In this document: in pieces, positions 32,645-40,159 of the stretch
Numbering within the stretch: the first letter of the stretch is position 1
How the letters are laid out: every line of letters starts with the position of its first letter
NCBI GenBank assembly: GCA_046733475.1
Contig: JBKPPF010000041.1
Location: 1-57,268, forward strand
DNA from: DATEOR01 sp046733475
GTDB taxonomy: Bacteria; Actinomycetota; Thermoleophilia; Gaiellales; Gaiellaceae
Direction: 5' to 3'
Length of the DNA: 57,268 nucleotides
Made by a program: the position numbers and the translations under genes
The notes under the pieces: generated by a model
Seen by the model: only the letters and a program-made list of their open reading frames with translations
Databases searched by the model: none
Told to the model about the DNA's origin: nothing

Positions 32645-33583
32645 CTAGAACGTCGCCTCGCGGATGCCGGTGGCGATGAGGAGGAGGATGAGCACGGCGG
32701 CGGCCAGGCGGTAGACGACGAAGATCGAGTAGTTGTGCCGGCGCACGTAGCCGAGGAGGGCTTCGATGGCGATCAGGCCGCTGCCCGCAGCCGCGAGCGT
32801 GCCGACGAGAAACGGCCCCGCCCAGCCGTGGGGGAGCTCCCCACGAATGACGTCCGTCCAGCCCTTGAAGAGCACTGCGCCGAGAACGACCGGGACGAGT
32901 AGCAAAAAGGAGAAGCGCGCCGCCGCGTCGCGGTCGAAGCGCAGTGCGCGTGCCATCGTGATCGTGATGCCGGAGCGGGAGACGCCCGGCGCGAGCGCGG
33001 CCGCCTGGGCGAGCCCGATCGCGATTGCCTGGCCGAAGCGGAGGTCGGCGATCTTGCGTTCCTGCGGCATGCGGTCGGCGAGCCACAGCAGCACACCGAA
33101 GACGGCGAGGAAGACGGCGATCTGCCAGGGCTCCCCGAGGTGCTCCTCGACGACGTTCTCGCCCAGCGCTCCGGCCAGCGCGGCCGGGATCGTCGCGGCG
33201 AAGACGCACCACGCGGTCCGCTCCTCCGGGCTCCGAATTCCTCTGTGGCCCACGCTGCGAAACCAGCCGGCGACGAGGGCGACGATGTCCTCCCAGAAGT
33301 AGGCGACGACCGCGATCAGCGTCCCCAGGTGAAGCGCCACGTCGAACGTCTTGTTGAAGTCGGGGTGCTCCTCGAGGTAAGTCCAGTCGCCCAGCCATGG
33401 GACGAGAATCAGGTGGCCCGAGGACGAGATCGGCAGGAGCTCGGTGAACCCCTGTACGACCCCGAGGGTGAACGCCTGCCAGTCTGAGAGGACGCCTTCG
33501 ACCTCGCCGACGCCCAGGGCGGCGAGCACGGCGGCGGCGACCAGGGCCGCCGCGGCCGTCAGGCGAAGACCTCGGCGGCGCAC
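32645..33583 (-). CDS. uppP: Undecaprenyl-diphosphate phosphatase (BacA/UppP)
   Basis: 312 residues from GTG 33583 (VRRRGLRLTAAAALVAAAVL). Family motifs are clear: GVVQGFTELLPISSSGHLIL with its Glu and Ser-Ser-Ser-Gly-His, and PGVSRSGITITMARAL in the second half. These line the membrane-embedded active site that removes a phosphate from undecaprenyl diphosphate, recycling the lipid carrier for peptidoglycan and other cell-wall polymers. About eight helices span the chain. Expression also gives bacitracin tolerance in other bacteria. The N-terminal extension before the first helix is slightly longer than usual. The divergent cytochrome gene starts 23 bases away. Confidence 0.95.
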   Translation of the reverse strand: MRRRGLRLTAAAALVAAAVLAALGVGEVEGVLSDWQAFTLGVVQGFTELLPISSSGHLILVPWLGDWTYLEEHPDFNKTFDVALHLGTLIAVVAYFWEDIVALVAGWFRSVGHRGIRSPEERTAWCVFAATIPAALAGALGENVVEEHLGEPWQIAVFLAVFGVLLWLADRMPQERKIADLRFGQAIAIGLAQAAALAPGVSRSGITITMARALRFDRDAAARFSFLLLVPVVLGAVLFKGWTDVIRGELPHGWAGPFLVGTLAAAGSGLIAIEALLGYVRRHNYSIFVVYRLAAAVLILLLIATGIREATF

Positions 33584-33605
33584 CCGGGTATCGTATGCGC
33601 GCTCC

Positions 33606-34187
33606 GTGAGCCGGAACGATGTCATCCTCGGAATCGCCGCCCTCGTGCTGGTCGGCTTCGCGCTGGTGGTCTCGATCGTGCTGCCGCGGCGGAACCCGAA
33701 CTTCCCGGGCCGGCACGTCGGCGCGATCGTCCTCGTCGCCGTGCTTCTGATCATCGCGATGCTGACCGCGGTCGAGGTCTTGGGCGAGAGCCACCACATC
33801 GAGACGGCGGCGGAAAGCGGCGCGACCGAGACGCAGCCCGCGCCCACGGGGTCCACACCAGCGGAGACGGCGCCGACGGAGACCAGCGGGGGCCCTGCCG
33901 GTGACCCGGCGGCCGGCAAGCAGATCTTCACGACGGCCGCTCAGCCGCCGTGCGCGAGCTGCCACACGCTCGCCGAGGCGAACGCGTCCGGAACCGTCGG
34001 CCCGGATCTCGACCAGGTGCTGAAGGGGAAGGACGCCGCCTTCGTGCACGAGTCGATCGTCGATCCCGACGCCGAGGTCGCCTCAGGCTTCACGGCCGGT
34101 GTCATGCCGGCCGTCTACGCCGACCAGCTGGACGACCAGCAGCTCGCCGACCTCGTCGCTTTCCTCGAGCAATCTGTAAACGGTTAG
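33606..34187 (+). CDS. Membrane-anchored c-type cytochrome
   Basis: 193 residues from GTG 33606 (VSRNDVILGIAALVLVGFAL). Two N-terminal helices (ILGIAALVLVGFALVVSIVL; VGAIVLVAVLLIIAMLTAVE) are followed by a Glu/Thr/Pro linker and a single heme domain. The heme motif is PCASCHTL, and the likely axial Met lies near FTAGVMPAVYADQL, a usual class I spacing. It may transfer electrons to or from a membrane oxidase, or act in a stress-linked chain; there are no other respiratory genes here. The stop lies one base before the tRNA-Ser(GGA) discriminator, so its 3' end abuts the tRNA on the other strand. Confidence 0.87.
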   Translation: MSRNDVILGIAALVLVGFALVVSIVLPRRNPNFPGRHVGAIVLVAVLLIIAMLTAVEVLGESHHIETAAESGATETQPAPTGSTPAETAPTETSGGPAGDPAAGKQIFTTAAQPPCASCHTLAEANASGTVGPDLDQVLKGKDAAFVHESIVDPDAEVASGFTAGVMPAVYADQLDDQQLADLVAFLEQSVNG

Positions 34188-34188
34188 G

Positions 34189-34278
34189 CGGAGAGGGCGG
34201 GATTCGAACCCGCGACCCAACTTTCGCCGGGTACGCGATTTCCAGTCGCGCTCCTTAGGCCAACTCGGACACCTCTCC
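34189..34278 (-). tRNA. tRNA-Ser (anticodon GGA)
   Basis: The minus strand folds into a full class II tRNA: acceptor GGAGAGG/CCTCTCC, D region TCCGAGTTGGCCTAAGGA, anticodon stem CGCGA/TCGCG with loop CTGGAAA, long variable arm and T arm GCGGG-TTCGAAT-CCCGC, discriminator G. CCA is not encoded. The anticodon GGA reads UCC/UCU. Confidence 0.97.
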
Positions 34279-34357
34279 GCGCGCAGCCATCGTATCGGGC
34301 GTTTTGGCCCTCCTCGGCAGCGGTAGGAGCCGTGCAAGCGAGAAAAGGGGGTTTCTG

Positions 34358-34705
34358 ATGCCACCTCGTGGTGTCGAGAAGGGCACAAAGCGCGCCCGCC
34401 AGTACGAGCACATCAAGGACAGCGCGAAGGAGCGCGGGATGTCGGAGGACCGCGCCGAGGAGGTCGCCGCGCGCACCGTCAACAAGGAGCGTGCCCGCGC
34501 CGGCGAGTCTCGCACGGCGTCCCGGAGCTCGGTTCGCGATATGTCTTCGAGCCGCCGCGGCGGCCTTCGCTCGCATGGGAGCCGCACGACGGGCCAGACC
34601 AGGGAGCAGCTCTACAACGAAGCGAAGCGGCTCAACATCAAGGGCCGCTCGCGGATGAACAAGCGCCAGCTCCTGGCTGCCGTCAATCGCAAGAAGAACG
34701 CCTAG
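34358..34705 (+). CDS. Rho-N-like small basic protein
   Basis: 115 residues from ATG 34358, preceded by AAAAGGGGG. It opens QYEHIKDSAKERGMSEDRAE, EVAARTVNKERARAGES, the hallmark of a small family often labelled plasmid stabilization or Rho-like. It ends in a Rho-N or SAP-like helix pair (TREQLYNEAKRLNIKGRSRM, NKRQLLAAV) that binds nucleic acid. The protein is very basic. The role is unknown, but DNA or RNA association is likely. It lies between a tRNA and the HAD gene, which overlaps its 3' end by four bases on the opposite strand. Confidence 0.85.
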   Translation: MPPRGVEKGTKRARQYEHIKDSAKERGMSEDRAEEVAARTVNKERARAGESRTASRSSVRDMSSSRRGGLRSHGSRTTGQTREQLYNEAKRLNIKGRSRMNKRQLLAAVNRKKNA

Positions 34706-35352
34706 GCGAGCGGAGTCTCGTCCAGCCGCTCCGCGAGCTGGGCGATCGACTCGAAGACCGCGACGGCGCCGGCGTCCCGCAGCTCCTGCTCCGAGAATCC
34801 GCCCGTGAGAACGCAGACTGTCGGGACTCCGGCGCCGCGCGCCGACTCGCAGTCCCATGGGGTGTCGCCGACCATGACCGCGTCGCCGCCGCCCGCTTTC
34901 TCGACCGCTGCGACGACGAGGTCCGGATGCGGCTTGGTCGCCTCCACGTCGGCGGAGGTCGTCCATCCGTCGGCGAGCTCGCGCGCGTCGAGGAGATCGA
35001 GGTAGCGGTCGATCTCCTCCGCCTTCGCGGACGAGGCCAGGACGACGGGGTGGCCGCGATCCCTGAGCGTCTCGATGAGGCCTCGGGCGCCTTCGAACGG
35101 CTCCACTTCGTCGATCAGCTGGGAGTAGACCTCTCGCTCTGCGGCGCGAATGTCGTCGCCGCGCACCCGCTCGACCTCCTCGCCCGCGAGCGCCCCGACG
35201 ACTTGATCTCCGCCCATGCCGATGTGGCGGTGGATGCGCCAGAGGGGCAAGAGGATGTCATGGCGCCTGAAGGCCCGGTACCACGCGATGACGTGGTGGT
35301 AGTTCGTGTCGACAAGGGTTCCGTCGACGTCGAGGATCGCGGCCGGAGGCAC
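34702..35352 (-). CDS. HAD-family phosphatase (phosphoglycolate/beta-phosphoglucomutase-like)
   Basis: 216 residues from GTG 35352. The first motif ILDVDGTLVDTN gives the Asp nucleophile and acid (DxDGT). The cap follows, then the Ser/Thr motif VVLASSAKAE, then Lys of motif III in VEATKPHPDLVVAAVEKA, and the acidic motif IV VMVGDTPWDCESARGAG. The family hydrolyses small phosphate esters; the substrate is not predictable. It overlaps the 3' end of the gene at 34358 by four bases and its start lies 17 bases from a divergent UDG gene, so the two share a short promoter region. Confidence 0.87.
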   Translation of the reverse strand: MPPAAILDVDGTLVDTNYHHVIAWYRAFRRHDILLPLWRIHRHIGMGGDQVVGALAGEEVERVRGDDIRAAEREVYSQLIDEVEPFEGARGLIETLRDRGHPVVLASSAKAEEIDRYLDLLDARELADGWTTSADVEATKPHPDLVVAAVEKAGGGDAVMVGDTPWDCESARGAGVPTVCVLTGGFSEQELRDAGAVAVFESIAQLAERLDETPLA

Positions 35353-35369
35353 GGCGCGAAACTACCCGC

Positions 35370-35963
35370 GTGACGCGAAGAAAACGCTCCTATCGCTCGC
35401 TCGCGTCGCTGCAGCGCGACAACCGAGTGTGCCGGGCATGCGTCGAGGCGGGCTATCCGCTCGAGTCGCTGCCCGCCCTCGAGGGCCGCGTGGGCCAGGC
35501 CGCAATGATCGTCGGCCAGGCGCCGGGGATCGTCGAAGGTGTCGAGCGCCGACCTTGGCGCGGCCGCGCCGGCCGGACGCTTCGCCGCTGGCTCGACATG
35601 GACGAGGAGCGGTTCTACTCGACCTTCTACTGCTCGTCGGTCACGCGCTGCTATCCGGGCAGACACCCGAACGGGCGGGGAGACCGGCCTCCGAGCCCGC
35701 GCGAGCTCGAGCTCTGCCGCTTCTGGCTCGACTGGGAGCTTCGGCTGCTCCGGCCGCGGCTCGTCGTCCCGGTCGGGGGACTCGCGATCAGGCGCGTGCT
35801 CGGCATCTCGGGACTCGCCGGCTGCATCGGCTCGAGGTTCGAGCTCGGCGACGCCGTCGCGGTGCCGTTGCCGCACCCTTCCGGAGCCAGCGGCTGGCTC
35901 AACTCGTTAGAAAACCGCGAGCGCTTGGAGGAGGCCCTTGCGCTCCTTCGGGAGGAGCTGTAG
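35370..35963 (+). CDS. Uracil-DNA glycosylase superfamily protein (family 4/5-like)
   Basis: 197 residues from GTG 35370. An Fe-S type Cys pair CRAC lies near the N-terminus (NRVCRACVEAG), with a later Cys in YCSSVTRCYPGRH. Motif A reads VGQAPGIVEGVERRPWRGRA, GRTLRRWLD, as in family 4, and the second catalytic motif is PLPHPSGASGWLN near the end. These enzymes excise uracil from deaminated DNA. The fourth Fe-S ligand is not certain, so cluster binding is inferred. It lies close to the LigD-type genes at 39-41 kb, another repair-linked group, but is not in an operon with them. The small secreted gene at 35973 follows ten bases later. Confidence 0.87.
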   Translation: MTRRKRSYRSLASLQRDNRVCRACVEAGYPLESLPALEGRVGQAAMIVGQAPGIVEGVERRPWRGRAGRTLRRWLDMDEERFYSTFYCSSVTRCYPGRHPNGRGDRPPSPRELELCRFWLDWELRLLRPRLVVPVGGLAIRRVLGISGLAGCIGSRFELGDAVAVPLPHPSGASGWLNSLENRERLEEALALLREEL

Positions 35964-35972
35964 AAGGGAGGG

Positions 35973-36467
35973 GTGCGCGCCGTCCGCTACCTCACTCTCG
36001 CCGTCGCCTGCCTCGTCACGCTCGTCTGGGTCGGCGCGGCTTCGGCGCTCATAGTCCCGCAGCAGTCGATCGCCGGGATCGAGCTCAACATGACGCGGCC
36101 CGAGGTCAAGGACAAGAAGGGCGACCCCGACCGGATCGTTCACGGGACGAACGATTTCGGGCCTTACACGCAGTTCATCTACAAGAACGCAGTCGGCAAG
36201 CTCATGGCCACGTTCCAGGGGAACGCCGGTGCCACTGCGGTCTGGACGAACCGCGAGACGCAGAAGACGGCCGAAGGCGTCCATGTCGGCTCGCCCGAGA
36301 GCGCGCTCCACGACGCCTATCCGCGGCTCCACTGCCGCACGGAGAGCTCCGACTTCCGCCACTGCTGGACGGGCCGCTTCCGCGCGGGCCACCGTGTGAC
36401 GGACTACCGGATCGGGATCGCCACCGGCAAGGTCAAGAGCGTCACGGTCGCCTTCGTGATCGACTGA
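35973..36467 (+). CDS. Secreted protein of unknown function
   Basis: 164 residues from GTG 35973. A signal peptide is present (RYLTLAVACLVTLVWVGAAS). The mature domain starts QQSIAGIELNMTRPEVKDKK, GDPDRIVHGT, a repeat-like pattern seen in small secreted strand-rich proteins that resemble BamE/OmlA-type folds. The repeat-like motif is seen again in VHVGSPESALHDAYPRLHC. It ends in VKSVTVAFVID and has one Cys pair (LHCRTESSDFRHCW). It follows the UDG gene by ten bases, so it could be in one transcript, but the two roles do not obviously match. Function unknown. Confidence 0.75.
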   Translation: MRAVRYLTLAVACLVTLVWVGAASALIVPQQSIAGIELNMTRPEVKDKKGDPDRIVHGTNDFGPYTQFIYKNAVGKLMATFQGNAGATAVWTNRETQKTAEGVHVGSPESALHDAYPRLHCRTESSDFRHCWTGRFRAGHRVTDYRIGIATGKVKSVTVAFVID

Positions 36468-36475
36468 CCCGTCGG

Positions 36476-36940
36476 TCAGTCGCGCTCGCGCATCCGGCGG
36501 AGGATCGGCAGGCCGTACCAGAGCCAGATGAAGAGCGCGCCCAGCGGCGCGGTCACCGCCGCGGTCGCAGGCTCCCCGAACAAGAAATCCGTGATCAGGT
36601 AGACCGAGGCGGACATCCCCGCGGCGAGAAAGACCGTGGCTGCGATCGCCGCGCGGTTGGCGGCGATGAGCAGTGCCTCCTTGTCGCCGCGGCGCCAGCG
36701 CAGCCGGTGGTTTGCGGTCGGCGTGATCAGGAGGATGATCCCGATCGCGGCGCAGAGGAGCGCCGAGAAGTAGACGTAGACCTGGTTCTCGGTGAGCTCC
36801 TGGAAGCGCTGCTGGAACGGGAGGACGAGCAGGAACGCGAAGAGCACCTGGGTGCCTGGCATGGCGAGCCGGTGCTCCTCGATGAGCTCGCTCCATTCCT
36901 GGTCGAGCTCTTCCGGCGTCCGCTTCTCCCCCCGCGCCAT
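36476..36940 (-). CDS. DUF6328 family membrane protein
   Basis: 154 residues from ATG 36940 (MARGEKRTPEELDQEWSELI). After a polar N-terminus (EEHRLAMPGTQVLFAFLLVL, PFQQRFQEL) there are four helices: VLFAFLLVLPF, YVYFSALLCAAIGIILLITP, AAIAATVFLAAGMSASVYLI and AVTAPLGALFIWLWYGLPIL. The word MPGTQVLFAFLLVLPF is the family mark. The family is uncharacterised. It is followed upstream on the same strand by the DUF4234 protein at 36949, eight bases apart, so the two are cotranscribed and probably both envelope proteins. Confidence 0.83.
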   Translation of the reverse strand: MARGEKRTPEELDQEWSELIEEHRLAMPGTQVLFAFLLVLPFQQRFQELTENQVYVYFSALLCAAIGIILLITPTANHRLRWRRGDKEALLIAANRAAIAATVFLAAGMSASVYLITDFLFGEPATAAVTAPLGALFIWLWYGLPILRRMRERD

Positions 36941-36948
36941 GCGGCAGT

Positions 36949-37353
36949 CTAGGCGGGTGAAGCTCCCTTCGATTCCCAGTAGCGGTTGAGCGCTCCCTGC
37001 ACCTTCACGAACCAGATGATCGAGCCCACGAGTGGAAGCAGGAACCAAAGGCCGGTGACTCCACGCACCGGGCTCTGACCACCGTCGAGGTCCTCGTACA
37101 TGTAGCGCACCTCCGACGGGACGATGAAGTACGTCACCGGCGCGATGAGGATGACGATCACGAGCCCCAAGACGCCGCCGACCCCGTTGCCGGAGTAGCG
37201 CTTGACCTCCTCCTGCGTCTTGAAGACCCAGTACCAGCTGTAGAAACCGAGGGTCAGGATGAACCACAGGATGGAGAGCCCGACCGAGCGCGTTTCGCCG
37301 ACCGGGCCGCGCGTACTCATGCTTGCTGGGGTGCTGCTTGCCATTTCGCTCAC
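36949..37353 (-). CDS. DUF4234 family membrane protein
   Basis: 134 residues from ATG 37353. It has three or four hydrophobic segments: SVGLSILWFILTLGFYSWYW, GVLGLVIVILIAPVTYFIVP, GLWFLLPLVGSIIWFVKVQG. The signature FYSWYWVFKTQEEVKRYSG is typical of DUF4234, an uncharacterised family. An N-terminal Ser/Thr-rich tail precedes the first helix. The gene for DUF6328 lies directly downstream with an eight-base gap. Function unknown. Confidence 0.83.
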   Translation of the reverse strand: MSEMASSTPASMSTRGPVGETRSVGLSILWFILTLGFYSWYWVFKTQEEVKRYSGNGVGGVLGLVIVILIAPVTYFIVPSEVRYMYEDLDGGQSPVRGVTGLWFLLPLVGSIIWFVKVQGALNRYWESKGASPA

Positions 37354-37413
37354 GGACGTCCTCCTGGACTGATTGGTGCGCCGATCATCTCACTCCCGGC
37401 GGAGGGAGGCGCA

Positions 37414-37599
37414 TCAGGGGAGGCGGCAGACGATCTTGCCCGCGCGCTCGCCGCTGTCCGGCTGCAGCTCGGCCTCGGTCACGATGCACGTTCCGTAGCG
37501 GGTCTCGACGGTGTCGCCTTCCTTCGGCAAGTCGAGCAGTTCGAGCTCCTGGATGTCCTTCCAGTTCAAGCCTTCGATGGTGACCGTGAACTTCTTCAT
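37414..37599 (-). CDS. Small protein of unknown function
   Basis: 61 residues from ATG 37599 (MKKFTVTIEGLNWKDIQELE). The chain is strand-rich and hydrophilic (LPKEGDTVETRYGTCIVTEA, GKIVCRLP), with two Cys. The composition looks coding, but the ribosome site is poor. A shorter reading than the full frame was chosen at this ATG, because the upstream part is unlike protein. I do not recognise the family. Confidence 0.6.
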   Translation of the reverse strand: MKKFTVTIEGLNWKDIQELELLDLPKEGDTVETRYGTCIVTEAELQPDSGERAGKIVCRLP

Positions 37600-37676
37600 G
37601 GACCGATCATCGCACGCGGGTGTGGGGTGCGGGCGCTGGGGGCATAAGAAGCGGCAACCTACGAACAAGGAGAACC

Positions 37677-37823
37677 GTGTCCGGACTTCTGCTCCTCCTA
37701 CTCATCCTGCTGCTCGTTTTTGCGATCGGCGGCGGCATCCTCGTGAGCAAGCTTCTGTGGCTCCTGCTCATCGTTGCGGCAGTCGTGCTGCTCGTCGGGC
37801 TTCTCACAGGCCGAACCGCATAG
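37677..37823 (+). CDS. Tiny hydrophobic membrane protein
   Basis: 48 residues from GTG 37677, with AAGGAG just upstream. It is nearly all hydrophobic: SGLLLLLLILLLVFAIGG, GILVSKLLWLLLIVAAVVLL, VGLLTGRTA. Two helices separated by a short turn are likely. This class of very small membrane protein is common in Actinomycetota near stress genes. It does not look like a toxin with a known partner. The function is unknown. Confidence 0.72.
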   Translation: MSGLLLLLLILLLVFAIGGGILVSKLLWLLLIVAAVVLLVGLLTGRTA

Positions 37824-37995
37824 CAAGTAGAGGCGGTTCGAGGGCCTGCGGCACAGCGTGGGAACAAGTCCAGATCCGCATGGCTCCACAGGAGGTCGCA
37901 AAGGGCGTACGGCTTCTGCCCGAGCAGTCGAGAGCGGGCGCTAGGAACCTTGCGCGGGAATCACGGGCGTTGTCGGAGGGGGAGATGGACAGGCG

Positions 37996-38415
37996 CTACG
38001 TGGCGGGTGCGCCACGCGGGTCGTCATCGACGAACGGCTCCGCCGCCGGCTTCTTGTCGACTACGACGAACCTGTCCGTGCGGCGAATCACATCTTCGAG
38101 TTGTTCGTTCTCGTGACCAGGGACAAGGGCGAAGCGATCATCCTGGCCGCGAATCTCCTCGTATTCGGCAACGGTCATTTCGATCCGCGCCTCGCAGGCA
38201 ATGTCTTGGTCGCCTCCCGCCCCGCACTCGCAAAGAAACTCGAAACGTTCTAGCTCGGCTCCTGGCCGCGCTTCTTCGGCTACCCGTTCGATCCGCTCGT
38301 TTACTTCCCGAATCAGCGCTTCGTTTCGCGCCTGCCTGTCAAGACGGGATTCCACGGACGATAGTTCACGCCTCTCGTGGCCATCGGACAAGAGCCTGGG
38401 CGATTCGCTCGTCAC
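37996..38415 (-). CDS. Small CxC zinc-ribbon-like protein, paralog 3
   Basis: 139 residues; the start at GTG 38415 is uncertain. After a polar N-terminus comes the helix REVNERIERVAEE, then the cluster FEFLCECGAGGDQDIACEAR, and FALVPGHENEQLED, DVIRRTDRFVVVDKK. This is the most complete member of the family also present at 22610 and 22954. A Pro/Asp-rich tail is added (PAAEPFVDDDPRGAPAT). A metal site from C-E-C and the later Cys plus His is likely. It is far from the other two copies and outside the eroded region, so it may be the parent gene. Function unknown. Confidence 0.72.
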   Translation of the reverse strand: MTSESPRLLSDGHERRELSSVESRLDRQARNEALIREVNERIERVAEEARPGAELERFEFLCECGAGGDQDIACEARIEMTVAEYEEIRGQDDRFALVPGHENEQLEDVIRRTDRFVVVDKKPAAEPFVDDDPRGAPAT

Positions 38416-38454
38416 TGCCTAGCATACAAACTCCCTGCTTATCGGCTTATGTAG

Positions 38455-38543
38455 CGGAGGGGGAGGGATTCGAACCCTCGATCCGCCTAACGACGGATAA
38501 CGGTTTTCGAGACCGCCGCATTCGTCCGCTCTGCCACCCCTCC
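38455..38543 (-). tRNA. tRNA-Ser (anticodon CGA)
   Basis: A class II tRNA on the minus strand: acceptor GGAGGGG/CCCCTCC, anticodon stem GCGGT/ACCGT with loop CTCGAAA, long variable arm, T arm GAGGG-TTCGAAT-CCCTC, discriminator G. It reads UCG. Confidence 0.97.
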
Positions 38544-38571
38544 GGCGCGGGGAAAGTCTAGCGGCGGACGT

Positions 38572-38913
38572 TTAGCCGTCCGGATCGCTGTAGACCCAGA
38601 ATTCCTTGAAGTCGGCGTCGACGATCCACGTCGTCCGCGCGCCCTTGGGCATCGAGATCATGTCCCCTGCGGCCAACTCGATCACCGGTCCGCCGTCGAC
38701 CTGGAGCGTGCCAGTGCCGGCAAGAACGAGCACTGTCTCGTGGGCCACAAGCTCGAGCTCGATGGTGCGCGCCGCCGTCTCACCGGGCTTCCAGAGCCCG
38801 GCCTGCACCGCGTCGTCGGCGCGAAGCAGGTGGACGAGACCGCCCGTCTCCTCGTCGTACTCCCAATCCTCCGCGTCCCAATGGGACATCAGTGCGCTGG
38901 TGCTCTCGCTCAT
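38572..38913 (-). CDS. Cupin-fold protein
   Basis: 113 residues from ATG 38913 (MSESTSALMSHWDAEDWEYD). It shows the short single-domain cupin pattern: WKPGETAARTIELELVAHET, LVLAGTGTLQVDGGP, VIELAAGDMISMPKGARTTW, IVDADFKEFWVYSD. Usual cupin His ligands are partly replaced, with Glu and His in ELELVAHE and no second HxH pair, so metal binding is weak or absent. It is located between two tRNA-Ser genes. The role could be small-molecule sensing or isomerisation; it is not known. Confidence 0.83.
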   Translation of the reverse strand: MSESTSALMSHWDAEDWEYDEETGGLVHLLRADDAVQAGLWKPGETAARTIELELVAHETVLVLAGTGTLQVDGGPVIELAAGDMISMPKGARTTWIVDADFKEFWVYSDPDG

Positions 38914-38946
38914 CGCGGGTCTCCGTCGGGTCGGGGCGGGTCGAAG

Positions 38947-39037
38947 CGGAGAAGGAGGGATTCGAACCCTCGAAGGAGGTGATTACCCCCTTAACGCCTT
39001 AGCAGGGCGCCGCCTTCGTCCACTCGGCCACTTCTCC
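38947..39037 (-). tRNA. tRNA-Ser (anticodon GCT)
   Basis: A class II tRNA on the minus strand: acceptor GGAGAAG/CTTCTCC, anticodon stem and loop GGCGCC-CTGCTAA-GGCG, long variable arm, T arm GAGGG-TTCGAAT-CCCTC, discriminator G. It reads AGC/AGU. It is the third tRNA-Ser within 5 kb. Confidence 0.97.
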
Positions 39038-39250
39038 GTGCCGGGTAATCGTAACAGCGTGGGTCGGCGCCCCAGCCGCTCCCGTTAAGTGACGAGACCT
39101 GCCTCGGACGGTTGTATGGAGCCGCATTCCGAGGAGGGCCTTCGCCAGACGCCGGGTATGTGAGGGAGCCGGCAGACGCATGGTTGCGCCCGGGCACACC
39201 GGTCGCCTTCCCCTCGAAGGGTGATTTGCCGGGCGGGTACCCTCCGCGCC

Positions 39251-40159
39251 ATGCGGATCGGCCGCCACGACGTCCAGCTCACGAATCTCGACAAGGTCTT
39301 CTTCCCCGAGAGCGGGCTCACGAAGGGCGACCTCATCCGCCACTACGTCGACCTCGCCGAGTACCTGCTTCCGCACGTCGGTCACCGGCCGATGCAGATG
39401 CTGCGCTACCCCCACGGGGTCGACGGCGAGTTCTTCTACCAGAAGCGCGTCCCGAACCCTCACCCCGACTGGCTCGAGACCGTGCGCATCCTCTTCCCGG
39501 GGAGCGGGCGCACGGCGGACTTCCCGGTCGTCACGAACGCGGCCGGGCTCGCGTGGATCGCCAACCTCGGGTGCATCGACCTGCACACGTGGCACTGCCG
39601 TGTAGACGACGTCGAGCGGCCCGACTACATGCTGATCGACCTGGATCCCAGCGCCGGCAATCCGTGGTCGCACGTGCGCGAGATCGCCGTCGTGGTCAAG
39701 GAGCTCATGGACGAGCTGGAGCTCCCGAGCTTTCCCAAGACTTCAGGCGCGACGGGGCTCCACATCCTGTGCCCGATCCGGCCCGAGCTCCGCTTTCCCG
39801 AGGTGCGGAGGTTCGCCAAGGCGTTCGCGCAGGAGGTCGAGCGGCGGATCGGCGACCAGGAAGTCGCGACGACGACGTGGAAGGTGGCGGACCGGCGCGG
39901 GGTCTTCGTCGACTACGGCCAGAACTCGCGCGACCGCACGATCGCGTCCGCCTACTCGGTCCGCCCGGTGCCGGACGCGCGCGTCTCGACGCCACTCGCA
40001 TGGAAGGAAGTGCCGTCAGTGGAGCCGCAGGCGTTCACGGTTCAGACGACGCCTGCGCGGGTGAAGAAGGTGGGCGACCTCACCGCGGGGATGTGGCGGC
40101 GGAAGGTCAGCCTCGCTTCTCGCTTCGACCGGCTCGGTCTAGAAGCGCCGGAACCGTAG
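39251..40159 (+). CDS. LigD-type polymerase domain protein (archaeo-eukaryotic primase fold)
   Basis: 302 residues from ATG 39251. It carries the LigD-polymerase N-terminus VQLTNLDKVFFPESGLTKGD, LIRHYV and FPVVTNAAGLAWIANLG. The catalytic Asp pair lies in PDYMLIDLDPSAGNPW, and the HILCPIRPELRFPEV region follows. These stand-alone domains add ribonucleotides or deoxyribonucleotides during break repair. The gene is convergent with a DNA ligase, and their 3' ends overlap by 53 bases. Ku is not present in the window. In this lineage LigD functions are often split over separate genes; the pairing supports end-joining or gap repair. Confidence 0.93.
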   Translation: MRIGRHDVQLTNLDKVFFPESGLTKGDLIRHYVDLAEYLLPHVGHRPMQMLRYPHGVDGEFFYQKRVPNPHPDWLETVRILFPGSGRTADFPVVTNAAGLAWIANLGCIDLHTWHCRVDDVERPDYMLIDLDPSAGNPWSHVREIAVVVKELMDELELPSFPKTSGATGLHILCPIRPELRFPEVRRFAKAFAQEVERRIGDQEVATTTWKVADRRGVFVDYGQNSRDRTIASAYSVRPVPDARVSTPLAWKEVPSVEPQAFTVQTTPARVKKVGDLTAGMWRRKVSLASRFDRLGLEAPEP

